From Amycolatopsis decaplanina DSM 44594 (GTDB lineage: Bacteria; Actinomycetota; Actinomycetes; Mycobacteriales; Pseudonocardiaceae): DNA of 64,000 nt. The notes beneath the pieces are model-generated. The model had not been told where the DNA came from. It saw nothing but the letters and a program-made list of their open reading frames with translations, and did no database searches. The DNA lies in NCBI RefSeq assembly GCF_000342005.1, contig NZ_AOHO01000020.1, positions 1-64,000 of the forward strand, written 5' to 3'. Shown here one piece after another: positions 48,478 through 56,617 of this stretch (positions are counted from its first letter, which is position 1; the number at the start of each line of letters is the position of its first letter). The translations under genes and the position numbers were made by a program.

Positions 48478-48520
48478 GAAAGGGGCGTTCAGGACGAAAA
48501 GTGTCCTGAACGCCCCTTTC
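48478..48520 (+). terminator. Terminator of topA
   Basis: Perfect 18-bp stem (gaaaggggcgttcaggac and its complement, 48478-48495 / 48503-48520) with a 7-base loop, 24 bases after the topA stop. Another of the recurring hairpin words. Confidence 0.72.
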
Positions 48521-48551
48521 CGGCATCCGGGTGACCGAAGAAAGGACGAGG

Positions 48552-49127
48552 GTGGAGCCGGGTCAGGTCGCGCAGGCCGTCGCGATGTTCGCCGTCACCA
48601 ACATCGACGACATCCTGATCCTGGCGCTCTTCTTCGGCCAGGCGACCGGACGCCGTGACGCCGCGAAGGTCGTCTTCGGTCAGTACCTCGGCTTCGCCGG
48701 GATTCTGGGCGCGTCGATCGCCGGTGCGTTCGGCGCGGGACTGCTGCCTTCCACGGTGACCCCGTATCTCGGGTTGCTGCCGATCCTGCTCGGCCTTCGC
48801 GCGGCCTGGCTCGTCTGGCGCGATCGCCACGCCGAGGACGAGGAGACCGTGAGCAAAGGTCCCTCGCTACTCGGCGTCGCGGGGATCACCTTCGCCAACG
48901 GAGGCGACAACATCGGTGTCTACGTCCCGGTGTTCGCCAGTGCCGGGAAGGGCACGCTCGTCGTGTACGCCGTCGTCTTCCTGGTGCTCGTCGGTGTCTG
49001 GTGCGCGATCGGCCGGTTCCTCGCGACGAGGCCGGTGGTCGCCCGCGCACTGTCCCGCTGGGGCCACGTCGTGCTCCCTGTCGTCCTGATCGGCATCGGT
49101 CTCCTGATCCTCATCGAGGGACTGTGA
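48552..49127 (+). CDS. CadD-family cadmium resistance transporter
   Basis: 191 aa with six membrane segments. AVAMFAVTNIDDILILALFF is the conserved first helix with the NIDD motif, GQYLGFAGILGASIAGAFGA the second, and GITFANGGDNIGVYVPVFAS the mirrored NGGDNI motif. Members export Cd2+ or related cations. GTG 48552 is preceded by AAGGACGAGG; GTG 48531 is inside the run-up. The loop codes SKGPSLLG from a stretch containing AGCAAAGGTCCC, the 12-mer of the hairpin at 21532-21601. Confidence 0.85.
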   Translation: MEPGQVAQAVAMFAVTNIDDILILALFFGQATGRRDAAKVVFGQYLGFAGILGASIAGAFGAGLLPSTVTPYLGLLPILLGLRAAWLVWRDRHAEDEETVSKGPSLLGVAGITFANGGDNIGVYVPVFASAGKGTLVVYAVVFLVLVGVWCAIGRFLATRPVVARALSRWGHVVLPVVLIGIGLLILIEGL

Positions 49128-49235
49128 CCCGGACGCCGCACCCGGCACTTTCCGTGAGCGTCTTGGCTGTTGCCCGCAGGGGCAAAGGTCGCCGGGGACC
49201 CGCTCGCCGACCGCTCGCCGAACCGCTTCGTCCAT

Positions 49236-49255
49236 TCGAACAAAAGTTCTAAAAA
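49236..49255 (+). promoter_or_regulatory. LexA-type SOS box overlapping a -10 element
   Basis: TCGAAC-AAAA-GTTCTA (49236-49251), followed by AAAAT so that TAAAAA (49250-49255) can serve as -10. The start codon is 34 bases downstream of the box. Third copy of the TCGAAC-N4-GTTCTA form. Confidence 0.6.
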
Positions 49256-49284
49256 TTGTCGGTACCAGGGTGTTCAATGGTCAG

Positions 49285-50061
49285 GTGAGCACTTCAACGA
49301 CCGCTGTCTTCGACGTCATCGACGAGGTCATCGCCCCGCTGGCCGCCGAGGTTCCGGAGCGTCCCTCGGTGATGGAGTTCTACGATCCGGAGCTCGCCGT
49401 GCCGCCGGTGCTGGCCGACGAGGAGCCGACTCCAGGGCTCACGCTGGCCGAGGAGGTGGAGCAGTACACCCGGTTCGTGAGCGGGATGGCGACCATCGGG
49501 CTGGCCCCCGGCGGTGAGGTCACGCCCGAGGCCGTCGGGCTGTATCGGGCGCTGCGCGGCGGGTTCATCCGCGGCGTGGTGACCGGGGTGTTCCCGGCGC
49601 GCGCGGAACCGTGGGAGGTCCGGTTCTTCGGCGACGAGGACTACACCACGGTGCTGAACAAGCTCGGCAGGCGAGCGCGGCTGCGGTCCGGTTTCCTCAG
49701 CGCGCTGCCGGGCTGGGTGTTCGACGGCCTGCCCGACCATCCTCCGGGCACCGGCGAGACCGTGCGTATCGAGACGGACGCGGGCGGGCTGATCCCGTTG
49801 CGGGCCCGAGAGGCCGTCGAGGTGATCCGTGAAGGCGCTTCGCGGCCGCGGCACGGCACGGTCCTCGTCGATCTCGCGGTGCGGAACTCGATCCTCGCCG
49901 AGTACCCGCACGGCGCTTTCGGCCTGGTGGACAACGACCTCGGCCGGTACCAGTTCAGCGCGGCGATGAACGGCGACGGCCGCTGGACGCTCACCTGGGG
50001 CCCGGCCAGCCGGTCGACGGCCGAGCAGTGGATCGTGGAGGCGGTGCAGAACCATGCGTGA
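49285..50061 (+). CDS. EspG-like protein (ESX secretion-associated family)
   Basis: 258 aa. The C-terminal half (EGASRPRHGTVLVDLAVRNS, then VDNDLGRYQFSAAMNGDGRW) resembles the EspG/PF14011 fold, in which a D-x-D/N-x-GRY strand is typical. EspG chaperones bind PE/PPE-like secretion partners, but no ESX gene is in the window. The next gene is a paralogue, and aligning the two (VPERPSVMEFYDP with VPERRSVYLGYDP) supports the GTG at 49285 over that at 49270. A LexA-type box lies 34 bp upstream. EspG assignment is tentative. Confidence 0.62.
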   Translation: MSTSTTAVFDVIDEVIAPLAAEVPERPSVMEFYDPELAVPPVLADEEPTPGLTLAEEVEQYTRFVSGMATIGLAPGGEVTPEAVGLYRALRGGFIRGVVTGVFPARAEPWEVRFFGDEDYTTVLNKLGRRARLRSGFLSALPGWVFDGLPDHPPGTGETVRIETDAGGLIPLRAREAVEVIREGASRPRHGTVLVDLAVRNSILAEYPHGAFGLVDNDLGRYQFSAAMNGDGRWTLTWGPASRSTAEQWIVEAVQNHA

Positions 50062-50827
50062 ACCGGCGACCGTGAAGGAACTGATGAGGCGCGCCGCCGA
50101 GCCGGTGCTGCGCGCGGTGCCCGAGCGACGGAGCGTGTACCTGGGCTACGACCCGGAGATCACCGACGACGAGATCCGCCGTCTGTGCCCGTCCTACGAC
50201 GAGCCGGCGGATCTCGTCACCCAGGCCGAGCGGTACGCGGCCAAGGCGGCGATGCTCGAAGAGGCCGGGCTGATGGAGAACGGTGAGATCCATCCCGCCG
50301 CGGCCCGGATGCACGGCGTGATGCTGCGGGGTTCGGTGCGAGGTGTCCTCACCGGCGTCTTCGCGTCCGCGCCCCGCTCGGTGCGGGTCGATTGCTACGG
50401 CGACGGGCAGCAGGCGGTCGTGTGGCGGATGAGGTCGGGGCGGCGGACCACGTTCAGCCTGAGCGATTTCGGCGAGCTGGGTGCCCGCGTCTTCGGCGGG
50501 CTCCCGCACGTCCCCGCCGGTGAGACCGAGCCGATGCGCATCAGGATCGACGGGCACGGCGTTCCGCTGCCCGGCCAGGAGGAAGAGGTCGGCCTGGTCG
50601 CCGACACGCTGAGCCGTCCGCGGACCGGGACGGCGATCCTCGATCTGGTCGCCTTCGGCGGTCTGAACGCCGAGTACCCGGACTACGGATTCGTGATCAT
50701 CGACAACGATCTGGGGAGGTTCGTGTTGTACGCCGCCCCTTCCGAAGGGTGGCTGATGTTCGGTGGAATGGACCGCCGGGCACTGGCGGGCTGGCTGCAC
50801 GAGGCGGTGGACTTGAGCCGGACGTAG
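50054..50827 (+). CDS. EspG-like protein, paralogue of the preceding gene
   Basis: 257 aa. Same plan: helical start (VKELMRRAAEPVLRAVPERR), central GVMLRGSVRGVLTGVFASAP matching GGFIRGVVTGVFPARAEP in its neighbour, and RPRTGTAILDLVAFGGLNAE, then IIDNDLGRFVLYAAPSEGW. ATG 50054 overlaps the preceding gene by eight bases, so the pair is one operon. Function unknown; EspG-like fold inferred. Confidence 0.62.
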   Translation: MREPATVKELMRRAAEPVLRAVPERRSVYLGYDPEITDDEIRRLCPSYDEPADLVTQAERYAAKAAMLEEAGLMENGEIHPAAARMHGVMLRGSVRGVLTGVFASAPRSVRVDCYGDGQQAVVWRMRSGRRTTFSLSDFGELGARVFGGLPHVPAGETEPMRIRIDGHGVPLPGQEEEVGLVADTLSRPRTGTAILDLVAFGGLNAEYPDYGFVIIDNDLGRFVLYAAPSEGWLMFGGMDRRALAGWLHEAVDLSRT

Positions 50828-50861
50828 CGGCCATGGGGCGATGACGAGGGGGATGGCAGCT

Positions 50862-52082
50862 ATGGACCTGGACCGCCGCGCGGCCGACGCGTGGTTCCGG
50901 CGGCGAGGGCTGCCGATGGTCATCCACCGGCGAAGGCGCGGAGCGGGCGTGTTGCGCCGGTCCACCCCCGGGCTGGTGTTCCTGTGCCTGCTCGATCTGC
51001 TGCTGGCCGGATTGCTGAAGCTGCTCGACGTCCCCGAGGACGTGCTCGCGGCCCGGATGCGCAGCAGTGGTCTCGGCTACGTCCTCGGCGTGCTGGCGCT
51101 GACGTTCGCCGTGGTCGTGGTGCCGGTGATCGCCGGTCGTCTGATGGCGAAGCTGCTCCGCGCGTTGAGCCGTACCAGGGTCCGCTTGGCCGTCATGGCG
51201 GCGACGATCGGCTTCTGGTTGCTCGTGCTGCCACTCGGCGAACGGCTCGCCGGGCTGGTGTCGTGGGACAGCCCGGTGTGGGCGGCCGTGCTCACCAACC
51301 TCGTGGCGCTGGCCGTGCTGATGCTGCTGGTCCGGATCGGCGTCGGCTCGATCCTGACCTGGGCGGCGCGGAGCGCGGCCGCCCAGGTCAGGGCCATCGG
51401 CACGCTGGCGTCGCGGGCGTTGCCGCTGCTCCTGCTGGTGGTGATGTTCAGCTTCTTCACCGCCGAACTCTGGCAGGCCGTGGAACGACTGACCCCGGGC
51501 CGGTTGTGGCTGGTGGTCGGCTTCCTCGTCCTGATCGGCGCTGTGTTCCTGGCGTCGATGCTGTCCGACGAGATGAAGGAGCTGAAGTCCTGGACCGTGG
51601 AACCCGGGGCGGCCGTCCTGCGCGGCACGCCGTTCGACGACGAAACCCCTCCACCGGGGCGGCGCGCGCTGACTAAGACCGAGCGCCTGAACATCGCCTT
51701 GGTGCTGTTCTTCGCGCAAGCGGTGCAGATCGTGGCGTTCGGGGTGCTGGTGTTCGCCTTCTTCGTCGTGTTCGGGGTGCTGATCCTCCGCCCGGAGGTC
51801 GTGACCGAGTTCGCCGGCCGTGAATCGGCGCCCGGAACACTGTTGGGTGTCCCCCTCCCGGTGAGTTCGGCGCTGGTCAACGTCTCCGTTTTCCTGGCCG
51901 TTTTCTCCGGTTTGTACTTCGCCGCTTCAACCGCGACAGATGCCCGGTACCGGCGTTCTTTCTTCGAGCCATTGCTGGAGGATGTGAAGACCAGCCTCGC
52001 GGCGCGTGACATTTATCTGGCCCATTGGGCGGATGTGCGGCGGGCCGAGGTGGTTACCCTGGAAGCAGAGGACATTCCGTAG
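50862..52082 (+). CDS. Multi-spanning membrane protein of unknown function
   Basis: 406 aa with about seven or eight hydrophobic segments (GLVFLCLLDLLLAGLLKLL; VLGVLALTFAVVVVPVIAGR; VMAATIGFWLLVLPLG; LWLVVGFLVLIGAVFLASML; IVAFGVLVFAFFVVFGVLIL). No signature recognised. ATG 50862 has GAGGGGG about nine bases before it; the ATG at 50853 abuts the ribosome binding site. It follows the EspG-like pair by 34 bp and precedes a tail-anchored protein by 13, so all four may be one unit. Confidence 0.72.
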   Translation: MDLDRRAADAWFRRRGLPMVIHRRRRGAGVLRRSTPGLVFLCLLDLLLAGLLKLLDVPEDVLAARMRSSGLGYVLGVLALTFAVVVVPVIAGRLMAKLLRALSRTRVRLAVMAATIGFWLLVLPLGERLAGLVSWDSPVWAAVLTNLVALAVLMLLVRIGVGSILTWAARSAAAQVRAIGTLASRALPLLLLVVMFSFFTAELWQAVERLTPGRLWLVVGFLVLIGAVFLASMLSDEMKELKSWTVEPGAAVLRGTPFDDETPPPGRRALTKTERLNIALVLFFAQAVQIVAFGVLVFAFFVVFGVLILRPEVVTEFAGRESAPGTLLGVPLPVSSALVNVSVFLAVFSGLYFAASTATDARYRRSFFEPLLEDVKTSLAARDIYLAHWADVRRAEVVTLEAEDIP

Positions 52083-52095
52083 TGAGGTGGTCACC

Positions 52096-52698
52096 ATGAG
52101 CGGGAAGGGCGGAACCCCCTTCTTCGATGCCCCCGACTTCGTGAAAGGCGATGGCACTCAGGCAGATCCTCCGGGCGACACGTTCGCCGACCCGCTGTCC
52201 GGACTGGTCACGACCGGTACAGGCGCCCAGGCCGATCCGTCGGCCGGGGCCGACGAAGTCCACGTGCAGGTACCGGGACCGGTCCAGCACGACCCCGAAG
52301 TCGTGAGCAGGATGGTCGACGCGGCCATGCTCGCGGACGAGCAGCCCGCCCAAAGCCCGGGCGCCGAACAGACCGCCGCCAAGATCGTCAGCACGGTCGG
52401 TGAGCAAGGCGCTGCGCCGATCGGGATCCTGCCCCAGCAGCGCACCTGGCCGTCGAGGCCGGCTCAGCTGATCCGTCAGCCCCGTCGCGTGAAGCCGGAA
52501 GAGCCGGTCGAGGTCGACGAAGAGGCCGAGGTCGAAATACGGCGTGCCAAACGTTCCCTTCAGATGCCGAGGCTCGGCAAACCGTCGTCGAACACCACCG
52601 GTGTCATGATCGCGATCGCGCTCATGATCGTCTTCGCGGTCCTCGCCATCCAGCTGCTGGCCAGCCTGTTCGACAGCATCGCGGGGATCTTCGGGTAA
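52096..52698 (+). CDS. Tail-anchored protein of unknown function
   Basis: 200 aa. A polar, Pro/Gly/Asp-rich N-terminal 150 residues are followed by a basic stretch (IRRAKRSLQMPRLGKPSS) and one hydrophobic helix (GVMIAIALMIVFAVLAIQLL) near the C-terminus, so it should be tail-anchored with its bulk in the cytosol. No family recognised. ATG 52096 follows GAGGTGG. Terminator immediately after the stop. Confidence 0.72.
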   Translation: MSGKGGTPFFDAPDFVKGDGTQADPPGDTFADPLSGLVTTGTGAQADPSAGADEVHVQVPGPVQHDPEVVSRMVDAAMLADEQPAQSPGAEQTAAKIVSTVGEQGAAPIGILPQQRTWPSRPAQLIRQPRRVKPEEPVEVDEEAEVEIRRAKRSLQMPRLGKPSSNTTGVMIAIALMIVFAVLAIQLLASLFDSIAGIFG

Positions 52699-52725
52699 CC
52701 CGTCCGGCGCCTGCCGCCGGACGGG
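52699..52725 (+). terminator. Strong terminator hairpin
   Basis: Perfect 11-bp stem cccgtccggcg / cgccggacggg with a 5-base loop, starting on the base after the TAA stop. Confidence 0.8.
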
Positions 52726-52842
52726 GCCGTCCGTCCAGACGTCACCCATCGGGATACCCTGGCCATACGGTCGGGGGATCCGGTGTTGACCGGGTCGCAC
52801 CCGGCGCCGCGTGACTAGTGGGGTGGGCGTATCAGCGAGGGC

Positions 52843-54897
52843 GTGCAGTCGGTGCCCGAGGCGGGCACGGGTGGTTCGACGGGGCGTGACGCTTCCACCA
52901 TGCACCGCGTGCGGCGGGTGCTGGCGATCAAGCCGTTCCGCCGGATCTGGGGTGTCTCGTACCTGTGCAGTGTCGCGGACTGGCTGAATCTCCTGACGCT
53001 GACCGGTCTGGTCACCAAACTGACCGACAACTACGCCGCGCAGAACTTCGCGTTCGTCGGGGTCGTGCTGACCTCGCTGCTGCCTGGCCTGCTGTTCGCC
53101 CCGCTCGGCGGGCTGCTCGCAGACCGTTTCGACCGGCGCAAGGTGATGGTGCTCTGTGACCTCGGCCGATGCGGGTTCCTGCTGTCGATCGCGTTCGTCG
53201 GTACGCCGTGGTGGGTGTTCGTCGGTAACTTCCTGGTCGGCTGCTGCGCGATGATGTGGATCCCGTCGAAGGACGCGGCGGTGCCGAACCTGCTGCGCCG
53301 TCCGGACCAGGTCGAGACGGCCAACCAGCTCGGCATGGTGATGACCTACGGCCTCGCGGTGATCACCGCGGCCGGGGCGAACGCCGTGCTCACCGGTAGC
53401 AACACCACGTTCCACTTCTTTCAGGGCGACGCCCAGCTCGGTATCGCGAAGGTCGCCGTCGTCATCACCGGCCTGCTGTACCTGACCAGCGCGATCGTGA
53501 TCGCGACCCGGATCCCCGAGCTCTCGCTGCGCAACGTCCACGCGGTCGAAAAGCCCAAGGTCAAGGCCGCCGACGAGGAGAAGTTCGGCTTCCGGCAGAT
53601 GATCGCCGACGGCGCCCGGTTCGTGCGGACGACGCCGCTGGTACGCGGGCTGATGATCGGTGCTTTCGGCGCATTCGCCGCCGGTGGCGCGGTGATCGGT
53701 TCGGCCAAGCCGTATTCGTCCAGCCTGCTCGCCGGTGACGCGGCGTTCAACCTGCTCGTGCTCGCCGTCTTCCTCGGGCTCGCCACCGGTATGGCGATGG
53801 CCCCGAAGCTCGCCCGGCGGCTCGCGCACGACCGGCTGTTCGGTATCTCGATCGTCGCCGCTGGCCTGTGCCTCGTCGTCGTCGCGCTGTCGCCGCATCT
53901 CGCCGTTTCGCTGGTCGCGGTCGCCGCCGTCGGCGTCTGGGCCGGGACCGCGTTCCTGACCGGTGTCACGATCATCGGTTCGCGGATCGAGGACTCCATC
54001 CGCGGCCGGATCAACGCGATCTACCAGTCGCTGATGAAGATCGTGCTGTTCGGCTCGACGGTGCTGGTGCCGGTGCTGATCAGCGCGGTCCAAACGACCG
54101 AGGTCGACTTGTGGGGCAGCACGATCACGATCGACGGGACGCGGCCGGTGATGATCGGCGGCGGTCTCCTCGCGCTGCTCGCCGGCATCTTCGCGTACCG
54201 GCAGATGGACGACCGGCGGGCGGAGCCGATCCTCGCCGATCTCCGCAACGCCTTGCGCCGCAGCCCGCGCCGGGTGAACGGGCTGCTCATCGCGCTTGAA
54301 GGCACGCGGGCGATCAACACCGAGACGCAGGCCGCGCGGCTGGCCGAATGGCTGCGCGCGGGCACGCGTCCTGTCGTGCTGGCGGCTGACCCGGCCCTGG
54401 ACGATCAGCGGCTCGCGAAGCTCGTCTCCGGTGCTTCGCTGTCCGGTGCGCGAGCGCAGGCGCTGGCCGCCGCCGCGGTGCGGGCGGACATCGTCGAACG
54501 GGACATCCAGCCCGCGCTCGACGCCGGTTCCGTCGTGGTGATGGAGCGGTTCGTGGACTCGCCGCTGGCGCATCTGTCCGCGGTCGCCGGACTGGACAGC
54601 CAGGAACTCGAAGGGCTCGCCGACTGGGCGACCGGCCGGTTGCGGCCGGACATCACCATCCTGCTCGACGCCGATCCCGGCACGGTGATGCGGAAGTCCG
54701 AGTCGCTGGACGCGCAGTGGCGGGTGCAGCACCTGCTCACGGAAATGGCCGCCGCGGACCCGGACCGGTACGTCGTGGTCGACGCGGAAGGCACCGAGGA
54801 CGAAGTGAGTGACCGGGTGCGGACCGCGATCCGCGCGGTGCTCGTCGGCAGGCTCGCCGGGCTCGCTCCGGCGGAGGAAAAGGTCGAGGTGAGATGA
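52843..54897 (+). CDS. MFS-like / thymidylate-kinase-like fusion, kinase P-loop degenerate
   Basis: 684 aa. Residues about 25-450 form a 12-helix MFS-like domain (GVSYLCSVADWLNLLTLTGL; GGLLADRFDRRKVMVLCD). Residues about 480-684 align with thymidylate kinase: LLIALEGTRAINTETQAARL at the P-loop, ERFVDSPLAHLSAVAGL in place of the DRY/LID-proximal motif, and RPDITILLDADPGTVMRK. The P-loop reads EGTRAINTETQ (486-496) where active enzymes have EGxDGAGKSTQ, so Gly, Lys and Ser are missing. In Streptomyces the same fusion sits between topA and the delta' gene. Here the kinase part is probably inactive. GTG 52843 start; overlaps the next gene by four bases. Confidence 0.82.
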   Translation: MQSVPEAGTGGSTGRDASTMHRVRRVLAIKPFRRIWGVSYLCSVADWLNLLTLTGLVTKLTDNYAAQNFAFVGVVLTSLLPGLLFAPLGGLLADRFDRRKVMVLCDLGRCGFLLSIAFVGTPWWVFVGNFLVGCCAMMWIPSKDAAVPNLLRRPDQVETANQLGMVMTYGLAVITAAGANAVLTGSNTTFHFFQGDAQLGIAKVAVVITGLLYLTSAIVIATRIPELSLRNVHAVEKPKVKAADEEKFGFRQMIADGARFVRTTPLVRGLMIGAFGAFAAGGAVIGSAKPYSSSLLAGDAAFNLLVLAVFLGLATGMAMAPKLARRLAHDRLFGISIVAAGLCLVVVALSPHLAVSLVAVAAVGVWAGTAFLTGVTIIGSRIEDSIRGRINAIYQSLMKIVLFGSTVLVPVLISAVQTTEVDLWGSTITIDGTRPVMIGGGLLALLAGIFAYRQMDDRRAEPILADLRNALRRSPRRVNGLLIALEGTRAINTETQAARLAEWLRAGTRPVVLAADPALDDQRLAKLVSGASLSGARAQALAAAAVRADIVERDIQPALDAGSVVVMERFVDSPLAHLSAVAGLDSQELEGLADWATGRLRPDITILLDADPGTVMRKSESLDAQWRVQHLLTEMAAADPDRYVVVDAEGTEDEVSDRVRTAIRAVLVGRLAGLAPAEEKVEVR

Positions 54898-56102
54898 CGG
54901 AAGCCCCTGCGCTGATCGGTGTCTGGAAGCAACTCGTCGGCCAGGAGCCCGCCGCGCGCACGCTTTCTTCGGCGTCGACGGCGGCCGCGCGGATCATCGA
55001 GAACCAGCCTGTCGCGCCCGGCGCGATGACCCACGCCTGGCTGATCACCGGCCCGCCGGGGTCTGGGCGCTCGACGGCCGCGCGGGTTTTCGCGGCGGCG
55101 TTGCAGTGCAGTACCGGCACCGGATGCGGTGATTGCCCGGGCTGCCGCACCGTGATGGCCGGGACGCACGCGGACGTCAAGCTCGTCGTGCCGGAGGGCC
55201 TCTCCATCTCCGTCGCCGAAATGCGTTCGCTGGTGCAGGCCGCCGCCCGCCGCCCGACCACCGGGAAGTGGCAGGTGGTGATCATCGAGGACTCCGACAG
55301 GCTGACCGAAGGCGCGTCGAACGCGTTGCTGAAGGCCGTCGAGGAGCCGCCGGACCGTACGGTGTTCTTGTTGTGCGCGCCGTCCGATCACCCGGACGAC
55401 GTGTCGGTGACGATCCGCTCGCGGTGCCGTCTTGTCACGTTGCGGACGCCGCCGCCCGAGGCGATCACGCAGGTGCTCATGGAACGGGACGGCATCGATC
55501 CCGAGCGCGCGCGGTGGGCCGCGTCCGTCTCCAGTGGACATGTCGGCCGCGCGCGACGGCTCGCCACCGATGAGGCCGCCCGGCAGCGACGGGCGACCGT
55601 GCTGCGGATCCCGCTCGGCCTGCGCCGTCCGTCCGATGTGTTCACCTGCGCCGATCAGCTGATCAGCGCGGCGGAGGCCGACGCGGGGGAGGAAAGCAAG
55701 GTCCGCGACGAGGCCGAACGTTCCGAACTCCGCACCGCGATGGGCGGTGACGGCGTTGGAAAGGGTGTCGCGGGGGCGAAACGGGCCGCCGAAGCCGCCG
55801 TGAAGCAGCTCGAGAAGCGCCAGAAGTCACGCGCGACCCGGACCCAGCGGGACACCCTCGATCTCGCGCTGGTGGACCTGGCCGCTTTCTACCGGGATGT
55901 GCTCGTGACCGCGAGCGGCGCGGGCGCGACGCTGAACCACCCCGACCACGCCTCGGAAATCTCACAGGCCGCCTCCGCCTGGGCGCCGGACTCGATCCTG
56001 CGCCGCCTCGAAGCCGTCCTGGAATGCCGCGAGGCCATCGACCTGAACGTGAAGCCGAGGATCGCCGTCGAAGCCATGGTCACCACCCTGCGTCAAGGCT
56101 GA
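54894..56102 (+). CDS. holB: DNA polymerase III subunit delta'
   Basis: 402 aa. AAA+ clamp-loader subunit. ITGPPGSGRSTAARVFAAAL is the P-loop position with Arg for Lys, consistent with delta' not using ATP. The zinc knuckle is CSTGTGCGDCPGC. WQVVIIEDSDRLTEGASNAL and KAVEEPPDRTVFLLCAPSD are the DnaX-like core, and SVTIRSRCRLVTLRTPPP carries the SRC arginine finger. It loads the sliding clamp with DnaX and HolA. ATG 54894 overlaps the fusion gene (ATGA). Confidence 0.92.
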   Translation: MTEAPALIGVWKQLVGQEPAARTLSSASTAAARIIENQPVAPGAMTHAWLITGPPGSGRSTAARVFAAALQCSTGTGCGDCPGCRTVMAGTHADVKLVVPEGLSISVAEMRSLVQAAARRPTTGKWQVVIIEDSDRLTEGASNALLKAVEEPPDRTVFLLCAPSDHPDDVSVTIRSRCRLVTLRTPPPEAITQVLMERDGIDPERARWAASVSSGHVGRARRLATDEAARQRRATVLRIPLGLRRPSDVFTCADQLISAAEADAGEESKVRDEAERSELRTAMGGDGVGKGVAGAKRAAEAAVKQLEKRQKSRATRTQRDTLDLALVDLAAFYRDVLVTASGAGATLNHPDHASEISQAASAWAPDSILRRLEAVLECREAIDLNVKPRIAVEAMVTTLRQG

Positions 56103-56208
56103 CGCGCTCTCCGCTCGCTACCCCACCCCAGCCCCCCGCCCGTCCCAGGGGGGCGACCCCGAGTCCAGTTTACCGGGGGTGGCGGGGGAAAAGGGCTGGT
56201 CGCGGGAG

Positions 56209-56238
56209 TTGTCCACAGGTGGGGATGGTTGTGGACAA
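56209..56238. promoter_or_regulatory. Inverted pair of DnaA boxes after holB
   Basis: TTGTCCACA at 56209-56217 on + and TTGTCCACA on - at 56238-56230 form a perfect inverted pair 12 bp apart; TGTGGGTAA a few bases on is a near match. It lies between the convergent holB gene and the surface-protein gene, so promoter control is unlikely; titration of DnaA or a replication-related site fits better. Confidence 0.55.
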
Positions 56239-56356
56239 GTGCTGTGGGTAAGTGAAGGCGCTTCGGGTCCGAGACGGCGGCGACATTGGGGACACTGGAA
56301 GCGAGCGAAGCGGCGAAAGCGAGCACCGCGGATCACCCCGAGGACCGCGGCGAGGG

Positions 56357-56403
56357 GGGTGTGTGGAAATAGGGACACTCAACGTCTCTATTTCCACACA
56401 CCC
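56357..56403. repeat. Hairpin 1 of a cluster of four
   Basis: 20-bp arms with one mismatch (56357-56376 / 56384-56403; core gtgtggaaatag) and a 7-base loop, in the 515-bp gap between convergent holB and the surface-protein gene. The gap contains no gene; it holds the DnaA boxes, this and three more hairpins. Confidence 0.6.
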
Positions 56404-56428
56404 TCGGAGCTGCCGGCGTCATCAGCAG

Positions 56429-56477
56429 GTGACTGTGTGGTTTGCAGGTCATCAACGACCCGAAACCACACAGTCAC
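56429..56477. repeat. Hairpin 2 of a cluster of four
   Basis: Perfect 15-bp arms gtgactgtgtggttt (56429-56443) and complement (56463-56477), with ggtc/gacc extending the stem inside the loop. Confidence 0.6.
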
Positions 56478-56493
56478 GGCGAAGGCCAAAAGC

Positions 56494-56534
56494 GAAAGGC
56501 CCCTTCACCGCGTCGAAGCGGCGAAGGGGCCCTT
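56494..56534. repeat. Hairpin 3 of a cluster of four
   Basis: Imperfect stem with a perfect core ggccccttc/gaaggggcc flanked by accgc/gcggc. The word matches that of the hairpin at 5049-5143. Confidence 0.55.
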
Positions 56535-56555
56535 AAGCGTCAGCGATCAGGGTAC

Positions 56556-56598
56556 GAACGGTCCTCTCACGCGGGGATTGAGCGTGAAAGGACCGTTC
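56556..56598 (-). terminator. Hairpin 4, next to the surface-protein stop
   Basis: 17-bp arms with one mismatch (gaacggtcctctcacgc, 56556-56572 / 56582-56598), 20 bases after the stop of the minus-strand surface-protein gene; the likely terminator of that gene. Confidence 0.6.
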
Positions 56599-56617
56599 AT
56601 CACCCTCCTCGCCCCGT

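Noticed and set aside
52054-54732. 892-codon minus-strand open frame
   Set aside because: Antisense of the tail-anchored and MFS/kinase fusion genes; Arg/Asp-rich shadow.
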